Shown here piece after piece: positions 37,638 through 45,961 of a stretch of DNA of 64,000 nucleotides; position 1 is the first letter of the stretch; each line of letters starts with the position of its first letter. Where the stretch lies: assembly GCF_019334805.1 (NCBI RefSeq), contig NZ_CP079822.1:1178001-1242000 (forward strand). Direction: 5' to 3'. The DNA is from Rothia mucilaginosa (GTDB lineage: Bacteria > Actinomycetota > Actinomycetes > Actinomycetales > Micrococcaceae). Position numbers and translations under genes: made by a program. The notes below the pieces were generated by a model that saw only the letters and a program-made list of their open reading frames with translations, was not told the DNA's origin and ran no database searches.

Positions 37638-38339
37638 ATGGCTAATCTTGTTGAATCCCCCGCAAATATCACGGACAAGCGTTCCGCCCGCAAGGCAGAG
37701 AACCGCATCGCAATCGTTGAGGCAGCAGAATCCCTCATCCTCGAGGGCGGCTACGGCGCCCTCAACGCGGAAGCGCTCGCAGAACGCGCAGGCGTCTCCC
37801 GCCGCACCATCTTCAACCACTTCGCCTCCGTAGACGACGTACTGGTCACCCGCATGAACCAGTACTTCAACCGCATCTTCGAAGAATGCGACTTCACCAT
37901 CTCCGGTGAAAACGCAAGCATGGAAGCCGAAATGCTTTCCATCGCCCGCAAGGTCTTCATGAGCAGCACCCTCGAAGAGTACATCGCACCCTTCGCACAC
38001 CTGCTCTACGCCCTCGAAATGGACAGCCCCGCGAAGTTCGAAGAATACTCGCACGTCATCCTCGAGCGCACCTACGACATCTTCCTCGAACAGTACCTCG
38101 CGGCATACCCCGACCTGCCCTACCTGCGCGTGGCAGTCTTCGCCTCCAACCTCTCCGAAACCATCGGTGAAGGCGTCTACTACTACCTCACCCGCGCCGA
38201 AGAAATGACGGTCAAGGTCGCAGCGGAAGCCCCCGAAGGCACCCACCCCGAAGCACTCGCCATTGAAGCAATGCGCCAGTGCGTACTCGAAGCACTCGAC
38301 TACCTGGGTCGTCTGGTCCAGGGTGAATTCGCAAGCTAA
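37638..38339 (+). CDS. TetR family regulator of the MMPL exporter
   Basis: 233 residues. The helix-turn-helix covers about residues 20-65 (IVEAAESLILEGGYGALNAE, then ERAGVSRRTIFNHFASVDDVL). The C-terminal domain is acidic and helical. No ribosome site is seen before ATG 37638, and a -10-like TATTGT is seven bases upstream, which suits a leaderless mRNA. It lies 197 bases before the MMPL transporter in the same direction, the common arrangement of a TetR repressor and its efflux target. Confidence 0.9.
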   Translation: MANLVESPANITDKRSARKAENRIAIVEAAESLILEGGYGALNAEALAERAGVSRRTIFNHFASVDDVLVTRMNQYFNRIFEECDFTISGENASMEAEMLSIARKVFMSSTLEEYIAPFAHLLYALEMDSPAKFEEYSHVILERTYDIFLEQYLAAYPDLPYLRVAVFASNLSETIGEGVYYYLTRAEEMTVKVAAEAPEGTHPEALAIEAMRQCVLEALDYLGRLVQGEFAS

Positions 38340-38373
38340 GCCCCATAGCGTTAACGCTCAAACACTCTCGCTT

Positions 38374-38398
38374 CGGGCACCTCATCTGCAGGTGCCCG
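38374..38398 (+). terminator. Hairpin after tetR
   Basis: A nine-pair stem (38374-38382 with 38390-38398); TTTTTT follows about 12 bases later. It may attenuate read-through into the exporter gene. Confidence 0.55.
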
Positions 38399-38536
38399 GG
38401 GCGGGGTGTTTTTTGCCCAAAAACAGGCAGTAGCGTTCGTAGTGTAGGGCAAAACTATTGGGTAAAACGGCAGGGCAAACACCACGCGCACCCAACACCC
38501 AAACTCTTCACTCACTCAACTTCAAAGGACTGAATC

Positions 38537-41338
38537 ATGGCTACATGGCTCTACCGCATCGGTGAAGCCGCCGCCCGTCGCGCATGGACTGTCATCCTCA
38601 TCTGGGCACTCATCATTGCCGGTGTAGCGGGTGCCTACACCGCGTTCCACGGCAAGCTCAGTAACACCTTCACCATGCCCGGAACGCAGACCCAGCAGCT
38701 CTCCGACGAGCTCGCCCAACGCTTCCCCAGCGCCAACCGCGGCTCCGGCCAGATCATTCTCACCACCGGTGACGGCACCGCCCTCACCGAAGAGCAGAAG
38801 CAGGCATTCTCCTCCGCACTGAGCGCACTGCCCAGCGAGGTGCCCTCCGTGGATGCGGTCACCGACCCGTTCACCACCACCTCCAAGCTTGCCGAGGCGA
38901 AAACCCAGCTCGACGAGGCGCACGCAAAGATTACCGCCGCCCCCTCCCAGATGGAAGACGGCAAAAAGCAGCTGAACGCCGCTACCTCGCAGCTTGAGGA
39001 CGGTATGAAGCAGATTGCCGAGAACGAGAAGAAGCTCGACGACTCGCAGGCACAGATTAGTGCAGGTCAGGAGCAGCTCACCTCCGCACAGAAGCAGCTG
39101 GACGACGCGCAGGAACAGCTGAAGGACGGCTACGCCCAGGCGGAGGCGGCAGGCTCACCCGCCGCCATGATTGAGCAGCTCGACGCTCAGCAGGCGCAGC
39201 TGACCGAGCAGCAGGATGCCCTCAAACAGAAGGGCGATACCCTCGTTGAGAGCCAGAAGCAGGTTGATGCGGGCCGCGCAGAAATTGCCTCGAAGAAGGA
39301 CGAGCTCGCTGAGGGCAAGAAGAAGCTGGACGAGCAGCGCAACCAGCTGCAGAAGACCGAGAGTGACCTGCCGGCACAGCGTGAGCAGCTGGAGCGTCAG
39401 CAGAAGCTCTACGACTTCACCTCCGGCTACCGTATGGTCTCTGAGGATCAGTCCACGGCGATTGCGACTGTCTCGTTTAAGAAGAAGATTTACGAGGTGC
39501 CGTCCGCCGAATTGCAGAAGGTCATGTCCGACATTGAGTCGGCGAACTTGCACGGGGCGACCGTACAGTTCGACGCGAACCTGAGTGAATCCGCGATTGG
39601 TGGTGGCTCGCACACCGGTGAGGTTGCGGGTATGGTCATCGCCTTCATCGTGCTCATGGTCATGCTCGGCACCCTCGTGGCTGCCGGCCTGCCGATTCTG
39701 ATGTCTCTGGTGGGCGTGGTGGTGGGTGTGCTCGGTACGCTCTCCCTGTCCTCCGTCGTGGAGATGAGCTCCACCGCCTACACCCTGGGCCTGATGCTCG
39801 GCCTGGCGGTCGGTATCGACTACTCGCTGTTCATTCTGAACCGCTACCGCACGAACCTGCTGGATGGCATGCCGAAGGTCCAGGCGATTGCCCTGGCGAA
39901 CGGCACGAGCGGTAACGCCGTGATTTTTGCGGCGAGCACCGTGATTATTGCGCTCGTGGCGCTGAACGTGACCGGTATTCCCTTCCTGGGCGTGATGGGT
40001 AATGCCGCCGCGTTCTGCGTGGTTGTTGCCGCCCTAATCGCGGTGACGCTCACCCCGGCGGTGCTGTCCCTGGCGGGTACCAAGATTATGTCTAAGAAGC
40101 TGTGGGCTTCCATCGATACCCCGCAGAAGATTGCGGAACGCCGCGTGCAGGATGCCGAACGCACCGAGAAGCCGAACGGTTGGTTGCGCCTCGTGTTGGC
40201 GCGTCCGCTACTGACTCTGGTGGCCGGTACGCTGGCGCTGCTGGCGGTTGCCGCCCCCATGTCTCAGATGCGCCTGGGCCTGCCGGACGCCTCGAACTAC
40301 CCCTCCGATAGCGCCGCGTACAAGTCGTACGCGCTGGTCAAGGACAAGTTCGGTGAGGGTATGAGCGCCCCGCTGGTCGCGGTCGCGCACACCCCCGCGA
40401 ACATGAGTGAGGAGCAGGCTCAGCAGGCGCAGATTGATATCGCCTCTGCAGTCAAGGAACGCGGCGGCGCGAACGTGCAGGCTGTGGTTCCCGGCGGTAT
40501 GACTGATGATCGTACCCTCATGATTTTCCAGGTGATTCCTGCCCACAGTGCAAGCTCCGTGGAGACTGAAGAGCTTGTCCACGAGCTGCGAGCCGTGACC
40601 GTTCCGGTTCAGGGCTCTGAGGTGTCTCTCGGTATTGCGGGTCAGACCAGCGGCAATATTGACGTCTCCGAGGTGCTCGCTCAGAAGCTGCCCCTGTACC
40701 TGGGTGTGGTGATGGGCCTGTCCTTCCTGGTGCTGATTCTGGTGTTCCGTTCGATTCTGGTTCCGCTGGTTGCCTCGGTGGGCTTCCTCTTCTCGGTGCT
40801 GGCGAGCTTCGGTGCCGTGGTGTCCATCTACCAGCTGGGCTTCATGAGCTCCCTCTTCGGCGTGGATCACCCGGGTCCGGTGCTGTCGTTCTTGCCGACC
40901 CTGCTCATCGGTATTCTTTTTGGTCTTGCTATGGATTACCAGATGTTCCTGGTGACTGGCATGCGTGAAGCGTACGTGCACGGCAAGGACGCGGCGACCG
41001 CCATCGTGACCGGCTATAACCATGCGGTGCGTGTGGTGGTGGCTGCCGCGATCATCATGATTTCGGTGTTTGGTGGCTTCATCTTTGCTGATTCGACCAT
41101 GATTCGCCCGATGGGCTTTGGTTTGGCGTTCGGTGTGCTTGTGGATGCGTTCATTGTGCGTATGACGCTGACCCCGGCGATTATGGCTCTGCTGGGCGAT
41201 AAGGCGTGGTGGATGCCGAAGTGGCTGGATCGCCTCACTCCGAATATGGATGTTGAGGGTGCTGCACTGAGTGAGAATATTCAGCACGAGCGTGAGTCTG
41301 CTGCTGCCGACTCGGGTAGCAAGCTCGGGTCAGAGTAA
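38537..41338 (+). CDS. MMPL/RND-superfamily exporter with coiled-coil insert
   Basis: 933 residues. Two MMPL halves each carry one helix, a periplasmic-side domain and five helices; the second-half motif DYSLFILNRYR and the matching DYQMFLVTGMREAY mark the proton-relay aspartates. Between helix 1 and the first helix bundle is an insert (about residues 110-300) of repeated Gln/Lys/Asp/Glu heptads, a long coiled coil resembling YhgE/Pip-type loops. AAAGGA lies before ATG 38537. Likely exports lipids or amphiphiles, under the upstream TetR. Substrate unknown. Confidence 0.92.
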   Translation: MATWLYRIGEAAARRAWTVILIWALIIAGVAGAYTAFHGKLSNTFTMPGTQTQQLSDELAQRFPSANRGSGQIILTTGDGTALTEEQKQAFSSALSALPSEVPSVDAVTDPFTTTSKLAEAKTQLDEAHAKITAAPSQMEDGKKQLNAATSQLEDGMKQIAENEKKLDDSQAQISAGQEQLTSAQKQLDDAQEQLKDGYAQAEAAGSPAAMIEQLDAQQAQLTEQQDALKQKGDTLVESQKQVDAGRAEIASKKDELAEGKKKLDEQRNQLQKTESDLPAQREQLERQQKLYDFTSGYRMVSEDQSTAIATVSFKKKIYEVPSAELQKVMSDIESANLHGATVQFDANLSESAIGGGSHTGEVAGMVIAFIVLMVMLGTLVAAGLPILMSLVGVVVGVLGTLSLSSVVEMSSTAYTLGLMLGLAVGIDYSLFILNRYRTNLLDGMPKVQAIALANGTSGNAVIFAASTVIIALVALNVTGIPFLGVMGNAAAFCVVVAALIAVTLTPAVLSLAGTKIMSKKLWASIDTPQKIAERRVQDAERTEKPNGWLRLVLARPLLTLVAGTLALLAVAAPMSQMRLGLPDASNYPSDSAAYKSYALVKDKFGEGMSAPLVAVAHTPANMSEEQAQQAQIDIASAVKERGGANVQAVVPGGMTDDRTLMIFQVIPAHSASSVETEELVHELRAVTVPVQGSEVSLGIAGQTSGNIDVSEVLAQKLPLYLGVVMGLSFLVLILVFRSILVPLVASVGFLFSVLASFGAVVSIYQLGFMSSLFGVDHPGPVLSFLPTLLIGILFGLAMDYQMFLVTGMREAYVHGKDAATAIVTGYNHAVRVVVAAAIIMISVFGGFIFADSTMIRPMGFGLAFGVLVDAFIVRMTLTPAIMALLGDKAWWMPKWLDRLTPNMDVEGAALSENIQHERESAAADSGSKLGSE

Positions 41339-41411
41339 AGTATTAGTGTGCGTTTGTGCGCTACGGCGCACTCTGAAGACTAGTACGAGACGAAAGGGCA
41401 GGTGTACGGCG

Positions 41412-41867
41412 ATGAGGAACCGCGCGAGTATCCGACAATGGATAGGAGGCGTTCTGAGCCGTGTGCCTGCCCCTTTTCTTGTCTTTTTGGGAGGCGGTAC
41501 GGGTGCGCTGTGCCGCGTGTACACTCCCGGCGGCGTGCTGGTGGCGAACCTGCTGGGTTCGTTTACGCTGGGCCTGCTGACGATGGTGTGGAACGCCTAC
41601 GCGCGCCGTGACGGTGAGGAGCGGATTCATTCGTTCCGTCTGCTTTTTGGTGCTGGCATGATGGGCGGCTATACGACGTATTCGTCGATTGCGGCGGTTT
41701 TGGCGCAGACGATTTTTCTGCCGTACACGGTGCATGCTCAATATATGATGCTGGCTGTGGCGGTGCTGCTGGTGGGTGGTTTGGTTGCCGCCGCGGCGGG
41801 CATGCTGACGGGTCGTTTTGTGGCGTCCCGCTTGGTGCCCGCCCGTGATGTTGAGGAGGGCCGCTAA
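41412..41867 (+). CDS. crcB: Fluoride ion channel CrcB/Fluc, subunit 1
   Basis: 151 residues, four membrane helices. Conserved GGGTGALCR at the first helix, NLLGSFTLGLL and GMMGGYTTYSS (the polar track with Thr/Ser) fit CrcB. Fluc channels expel fluoride. ATG 41412 is chosen from the protein pattern; the frame is open 47 codons further but overlaps the exporter gene. The stop overlaps the next gene by one base. Two adjacent subunits usually form a heterodimer. No fluoride riboswitch was recognised upstream. Confidence 0.9.
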   Translation: MRNRASIRQWIGGVLSRVPAPFLVFLGGGTGALCRVYTPGGVLVANLLGSFTLGLLTMVWNAYARRDGEERIHSFRLLFGAGMMGGYTTYSSIAAVLAQTIFLPYTVHAQYMMLAVAVLLVGGLVAAAAGMLTGRFVASRLVPARDVEEGR

Positions 41868-42319
41868 TGTTTTTCGCTCTGATGGTTTTCCTGTGCGGCG
41901 GTTTGGGTGCGATGACCCGTTTCTTCTTGGATAAGGCGATGTCGCCTCGCCTGCGTACGGAGTCGTCGATTATTAGCCCGGTGTTCGTGATTAACCTGGT
42001 GGGCTCGTTCCTGTACGGCCTGCTGATTATGCCGGTGTCTAATCCTCGCGCGCTGGGGGTGCACTATAACGCCACGGATCAGGTGGCGTTCTGGTGCACG
42101 GTGATTACGACCGGTCTGCTGGGTGGGTTTACGACGTTTTCGACCGCCATGGTGGAGGCGCTGACCGCCCGCTCTGAGGGCAAGATGGTGAAGTTCCTGA
42201 TGCTGTGGCTGGTGCAGGTTGTGGGCGCGATGGTGGCAGCTCTGGCGGGTGCGCTCTTGTTTGTGTTGCTGTTTGGTCGGTATATTGCGCCGGTGTTCCC
42301 GCCGGATGTTCTGTACTGA
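41867..42319 (+). CDS. crcB: Fluoride ion channel CrcB/Fluc, subunit 2
   Basis: 150 residues, four membrane helices. CGGLGAMTRFFLD, NLVGSFLYGLL and GLLGGFTTFSTAMVE are classic CrcB motifs, closer to consensus than subunit 1. The ATG overlaps the upstream stop (TAATG). The central NxxGSxxxG and TTFST residues are intact. Presumed dual-topology partner of subunit 1. Confidence 0.93.
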   Translation: MFFALMVFLCGGLGAMTRFFLDKAMSPRLRTESSIISPVFVINLVGSFLYGLLIMPVSNPRALGVHYNATDQVAFWCTVITTGLLGGFTTFSTAMVEALTARSEGKMVKFLMLWLVQVVGAMVAALAGALLFVLLFGRYIAPVFPPDVLY

Positions 42320-42533
42320 CGGCGCCGGCTGTGGTGGTGTGCGGGCGCATGTACAGCTTTTTCACAGTTTCGCCTAGGGTGAGCCATAGAGCGGTCTTTT
42401 ACACTGGTGGTGAACGATATGCGGCGGGTATGAACGGTAACCCGCTATATACCACCGGGAATATATGTTAGAACAGGCATATATATAGGTGGGGTTCATA
42501 TAACTCACTCTCACGACCTAAGGAACACGCGGC

Positions 42534-43175
42534 ATGCAGGAACTGCTCAGTAAACACATGATTGGCACCTTCGCCATCGAGATTGCGGCGCTTACTATCG
42601 CGCTCTCCATTATCGGATTTATTGGTATGCGCCTGCGTGCCAAGAAGACCGGTCGAGCGCACAGCATCCGCCAGTACTTGTTGACTGCGTCCTTTGCACT
42701 GTTCCTTGCTTCTATTCTTTCTCTGACGCTGACCCCGATTGGCTCTTCCAATAGCGTCACGAACCCCGAGCTGTACTACCCGCGTTTCTATGTGGGCTGG
42801 AGCTGGCAGCAGGCATGGGATTTGACTGCCGGTATGGGTCTGCGCCGCTTCGCAACGACCGTGTATGCGCAGCTTTTCTTCAATGTCGCCATGTTCATCC
42901 CCTTGGGCTTCTTTACTGCGGGCTGCCTGCGCTGGGGTCTGCGCGCCACGGCGCTGAGTGGCTTCGCGCTGTCGAGCTTCATTGAGTTGAGCCAGCTGAC
43001 CGGCAACTGGGGTCTGGCGGGCTTCACCTACCGCACCTTTGATGTGGATGACATTGTGAATAATACTGCTGGCGCGGTCCTGGGTGCGGTCTGCATCTGG
43101 GTGGTGCGCGCGATTCAGAAGCGCCGCGCGGCTAAGCATGACCGGGCGCTGGCAATGGCTACCGCCGCGGCCTAG
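42534..43175 (+). CDS. VanZ-like membrane protein
   Basis: 213 residues, about five helices. The VanZ-like core shows FNVAMFIPLGFF, the ALSSFIELSQL segment and RTFDVDDIVNNTAGAVLGA. VanZ confers low-level teicoplanin resistance in enterococci; most homologues have no known role. The spacer before it holds AT-rich GAATATATG and CATATATATAGG stretches (42459-42489) that probably include the promoter. No strong ribosome site. Function uncertain. Confidence 0.85.
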   Translation: MQELLSKHMIGTFAIEIAALTIALSIIGFIGMRLRAKKTGRAHSIRQYLLTASFALFLASILSLTLTPIGSSNSVTNPELYYPRFYVGWSWQQAWDLTAGMGLRRFATTVYAQLFFNVAMFIPLGFFTAGCLRWGLRATALSGFALSSFIELSQLTGNWGLAGFTYRTFDVDDIVNNTAGAVLGAVCIWVVRAIQKRRAAKHDRALAMATAAA

Positions 43176-43189
43176 TACCCCTCCAAATT

Positions 43190-43243
43190 AGCAGATGTTT
43201 TCATAACATGATTGATATAATTCATGTTATGAAAACGTCTGCT
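43190..43243. promoter_or_regulatory. Long palindrome over the MNT gene start (operator/promoter)
   Basis: Arms of 22 bases (43190-43211 and 43222-43243) with one T-G mismatch and a ten-base centre. The centre contains a perfect TATAAT (43216-43221) seven bases before ATG 43229, so transcription should start at or next to the start codon. A related palindrome lies after the toxin gene at 44365. Probably the autoregulatory operator of the module. Confidence 0.75.
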
Positions 43244-43834
43244 CCTAGCCTCCTTCCCATCTTGCGTAGTGACCTGCAGGGTGAAGTGATGGCATTGCTG
43301 TTCTCTCACCCTGAGCAGCAATACACGGTGTCACAGATTGCTGATGCGACACGTGCATCGTTGCCGACTGTTTCCCGAGAGGTGAATCGTCTGGAACAGT
43401 CCGGTTTGGTGGCTGTCCAGAATGTTGGTAGGACCCGTATGGTGCAAGCCAAGGTTGATAATCCGGTGGGCCAGGCGATGCGTCAGTTGATTCTGGTAAC
43501 GTATGGCCCCGTTCCGGTGCTCCGGGATACTTTGCAGGGCGTTTCCAATATTGAGGGTGCTGCTATTTATGGTTCGTGGGCTAGCCGTCGTTCTGGGGTG
43601 GCGGGGCACGTGCCGAATGATATTGATGTGCTGGTTGTGGGCTCCCCTTCACGGCAGAAGCTGTATGAGGCTATCGATGATGCTGAGCAGAAGCTTGGCT
43701 ATGAGGTAAACGTGAAGCGGCTATCTCCTGAGGCTTGGAACTCGCAGGACGGCTTCGTGCAGACTGTGCGGTCGCGTCCTATGGAGGTTCTCTTTGGGCA
43801 GCTGGAGGTAAACGATGTCCACGCTGAAGCCTAA
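43229..43834 (+). CDS. MNT-type nucleotidyltransferase antitoxin with winged HTH
   Basis: 201 residues. The N-terminal 75 residues are a winged helix-turn-helix (YTVSQIADATRASLPTVSRE, then RLEQSGLV). The C-terminal nucleotidyltransferase core has YGSW at 114-117 and the metal-binding NDIDVLV with D131 and D133. In HEPN/MNT modules the MNT protein neutralises the HEPN toxin, often by AMPylation. ATG 43229 is chosen because TATAAT lies seven bases upstream (leaderless); ATG 43208 is in frame inside the palindrome. It overlaps the toxin gene by 20 bases. Confidence 0.85.
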   Translation: MKTSAPSLLPILRSDLQGEVMALLFSHPEQQYTVSQIADATRASLPTVSREVNRLEQSGLVAVQNVGRTRMVQAKVDNPVGQAMRQLILVTYGPVPVLRDTLQGVSNIEGAAIYGSWASRRSGVAGHVPNDIDVLVVGSPSRQKLYEAIDDAEQKLGYEVNVKRLSPEAWNSQDGFVQTVRSRPMEVLFGQLEVNDVHAEA

Positions 43835-44309
43835 TGCCCCAACCCCGGGTCCCTGGACTGTAGGCCGGGAACGCATTCTTGAGCTGATTGAATCTGGCGA
43901 GCTGGAGCGGGTCGTTGTAAATCGTGAGCATGCTCAAGGCCTGTTGTTGCGTGCTCGCCGGCATCTAAAGACGGCGCATCGTCTGGTAGTTGATGATTCG
44001 GAAGGTGCCTATACGCTCCTCTATGATGCTTCGAGACTAGCCATGACTGCCGCCTTGGCGGTGCAGGGTCTGCGTCCAACTACTCGGGGAGGTCATATCG
44101 TGGTGGGTGATGCCTTGCGTGCTCAGCGAGGCCCTCATGATGCGGTGGGTAAGCTGTATTCTCGCTTGCGTCGAACTCGCCACGAGGTTGAGTATCCTGG
44201 TCTGGATTATGAGCCTATAGCTGTGGAGGAAGCTGAAGAGGCTTTGGAAGATGCAGAGTATATCGTTCAGGAGATGACTCTTTTTATTCCTAAGCTAGGA
44301 CCTTTCTAG
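43815..44309 (+). CDS. HEPN-domain toxin (putative RNase)
   Basis: 164 residues. A helical HEPN fold with the R-x(4-6)-H motif at R117 to H123 in SRLRRTRHEVEYPG; these residues form the RNase site in HEPN toxins. GGAGGT lies five bases before ATG 43815, inside the end of the MNT gene, so synthesis is coupled to the antitoxin. Its base composition is a little lower in GC than its neighbours. Toxic activity is inferred from the pair. Confidence 0.85.
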   Translation: MSTLKPNAPTPGPWTVGRERILELIESGELERVVVNREHAQGLLLRARRHLKTAHRLVVDDSEGAYTLLYDASRLAMTAALAVQGLRPTTRGGHIVVGDALRAQRGPHDAVGKLYSRLRRTRHEVEYPGLDYEPIAVEEAEEALEDAEYIVQEMTLFIPKLGPF

Positions 44310-44364
44310 ACTGTATTTCTTTTCGGCACCCCTGAATGAACCTCCTTCCGTGAGGTAGACGCAA

Positions 44365-44424
44365 CGAACCCCTCATTTTCATAACCTGACCGATATTGTG
44401 CAGGTTATGAAAATGAGGGGTTCG
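44365..44424. promoter_or_regulatory. Second long palindrome, downstream of the HEPN gene
   Basis: Perfect 24-base arms (44365-44388 and 44401-44424) with a 12-base centre. The inner arms read TTTTCATAACCTG and CAGGTTATGAAAA, against TTTTCATAACATG and CATGTTATGAAAA in the 43190 site, and both centres carry GATAT at the same place. An ATGAAAA starts at 44407, as at 43229. It may also serve as terminator for the toxin gene (no T-run next to it). Confidence 0.7.
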
Positions 44425-44475
44425 CCGTTTTTAGATGAAACCCTAGACAGGGAAGTTCTCGGGCGGGAAGACTAG
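44407..44475 (+). pseudogene. Possible remnant of a second antitoxin start
   Basis: ATG 44407 lies in the same place within the second palindrome as ATG 43229 in the first, and opens a 22-codon frame starting MKMRGSPFLDETLDREVL, loosely like the MNT start MKTSAPSLLPILRSDLQGEV. It ends at the glpF stop region. It may be a decayed duplicate or chance. Confidence 0.2.
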
Positions 44476-45479
44476 TCGTCCTCAATCACCTGGTTGACGA
44501 CGCGGGTGCTACGGTTGCCCTTCACCTCTTCGGGGAGCAGAATCGGCATGGAGCCGGTCGGCGTGTAGGTTGCCGCGCGTGCCGCCGCGGTAGCGTGGGT
44601 ATCCTCAAACTCGGGGATAACCTCGGAGCTGGGTGCACGGTACAGGTGGCTATTAGCCCACCACGCGAAGAGCAGAACCGCAATCGCCAGGGCGCTGGAG
44701 ACGAACAGCCACGGGCTGACCTGACCCTCGTAGTAGAGCTTGAAGAATGCGCCACCCATGAAACCGCCGGCAATCGGGCCGCAGATCGGAACCCACGCGT
44801 AGAACCAGCGCGAGGAGCCCTTATCGTGGATGGGCAGCAGGGCGTGCATGAGGCGCGGACCGAAGTCACGGGCGGGGTTCAGAGCGTAGCCGGTCTGACC
44901 GCCCAGACCGATCACGAGTACGGTGACCATGAAGCCGAAGGCGAGGGGCTTGAGCACGTCGTTGAGGTTGAGAGAGAGTTCCACACCGCCGCTGATGGAC
45001 GGCTTGAAGTTCACACCGGTGTACAGTGCCGAGAAGACCAGCATGAACGTGCCGATCATTTCGGAGAGGGCGTTGGTGAAGTAGTTGTGAATAGCGGGGA
45101 CGGTGCCGAAAACGCCGAGCTTAATCTTCTTGTCGGCGGTTGCCTTCCAGTGGGGCAGGTAGTTGAGGTAGACCAGTCCGGCACCGACCATTGCGCCGAG
45201 GACCTGGGCGATGATGTAGCCGGGGACCTTCTCCCAGGGGAATTCGCCGTAGGCTGCCAGTCCGATGGATACGGCGGGGTTTAGGTGGCCGCCGGAGTAG
45301 GCGTGGGAGGCGTAGACGCCGAAGGTGACGGCGAAGCCCCAGCCGAAGGCGATGGTGAAGAAGTTGTCGCCGTGGCCTTTGGAGCGGCGGAGTTCGACGT
45401 TGGCGATGACGCCGCAGCCGATGGTGCACATGATGAGCGTGCCGAGGAATTCGGCGAGGTAGGGGCTGATGGTGTACAC
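44472..45479 (-). CDS. glpF: Aquaglyceroporin / glycerol facilitator (MIP family)
   Basis: 335 residues. Six helices with the two pore half-helices carrying GGHLNPAVSIGLA and GYALNPARDFGPRL; the aspartate after the second NPAR is a mark of glycerol-conducting members. A 60-residue C-terminal polar tail is longer than usual. GTG 45479 has AAGGACA upstream. No glpK or glpD is adjacent in this window. It lets glycerol and small polyols pass the membrane. Confidence 0.93.
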   Translation of the reverse strand: MYTISPYLAEFLGTLIMCTIGCGVIANVELRRSKGHGDNFFTIAFGWGFAVTFGVYASHAYSGGHLNPAVSIGLAAYGEFPWEKVPGYIIAQVLGAMVGAGLVYLNYLPHWKATADKKIKLGVFGTVPAIHNYFTNALSEMIGTFMLVFSALYTGVNFKPSISGGVELSLNLNDVLKPLAFGFMVTVLVIGLGGQTGYALNPARDFGPRLMHALLPIHDKGSSRWFYAWVPICGPIAGGFMGGAFFKLYYEGQVSPWLFVSSALAIAVLLFAWWANSHLYRAPSSEVIPEFEDTHATAAARAATYTPTGSMPILLPEEVKGNRSTRVVNQVIEDD

Positions 45480-45848
45480 GGGGTGTCCTTCAGGTAGTGA
45501 ACTGCGGGTGGTGAACCGGGGTTCGACCGGGTGTGCAGTGCCGAGCGTGAGGGAGGTGTGGTTTTGTGTGGGGTTATGCCGCCCGAGTGGCGTGTTTACC
45601 CTTTGGCATCTATGGAACCTTGAATACCCCTGGAAGACAATACTTTTGTGTTATTTCACCCTTAGACATAAGCGGTTTTTCGGGTTTTTCGTTTAAAAAT
45701 AAATGTGGTGGATGAGGGGAAAAACAGGCATAGTCCACACCTTGGACTCATTCCATAAACCCATACTTAAACCCACAGTTCAACCGATCGTTAAATCCAT
45801 GGCTCAACCAACACTTGAACCCCGCCAACACCACCCGCCATCAGCGCA
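45480..45848. other. glpF upstream region
   Basis: About 370 bases with no credible gene. It contains the glpF promoter, AT-rich near 45640-45700, and loosely repeated Thr/Pro-like CAACC phrases near 45770-45830. Nothing else is recognised. Confidence 0.4.
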
Positions 45849-45887
45849 AAAATGCCCGGGCACCTTCTTGAGGTACCCGGGCATTTT
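45849..45887. terminator. Bidirectional terminator after the ArgE-type gene
   Basis: A 12-pair stem (45849-45860 with 45876-45887), flanked by A-run and T-run. It lies 75 bases past the stop of the minus-strand deacylase gene. Confidence 0.88.
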
Positions 45888-45961
45888 CTGTAATTTTCGT
45901 GCGGCTCTTATGAACCGCCGTGGTCTGGGTTCTACGCCGCTACACGGCTGCTATGTGGCTG

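Noticed and set aside
41339..41411. Fluoride riboswitch before the crcB pair
   Set aside because: Only a short GTGCGC-TACG-GCGCAC hairpin was seen (41356-41371). The conserved fluoride aptamer core was not found, and the gap is short.
43259..43834. MNT gene as a plain transcription factor
   Set aside because: The GSW and NDIDVLV residues show an intact nucleotidyltransferase core, and an overlapping HEPN gene follows.
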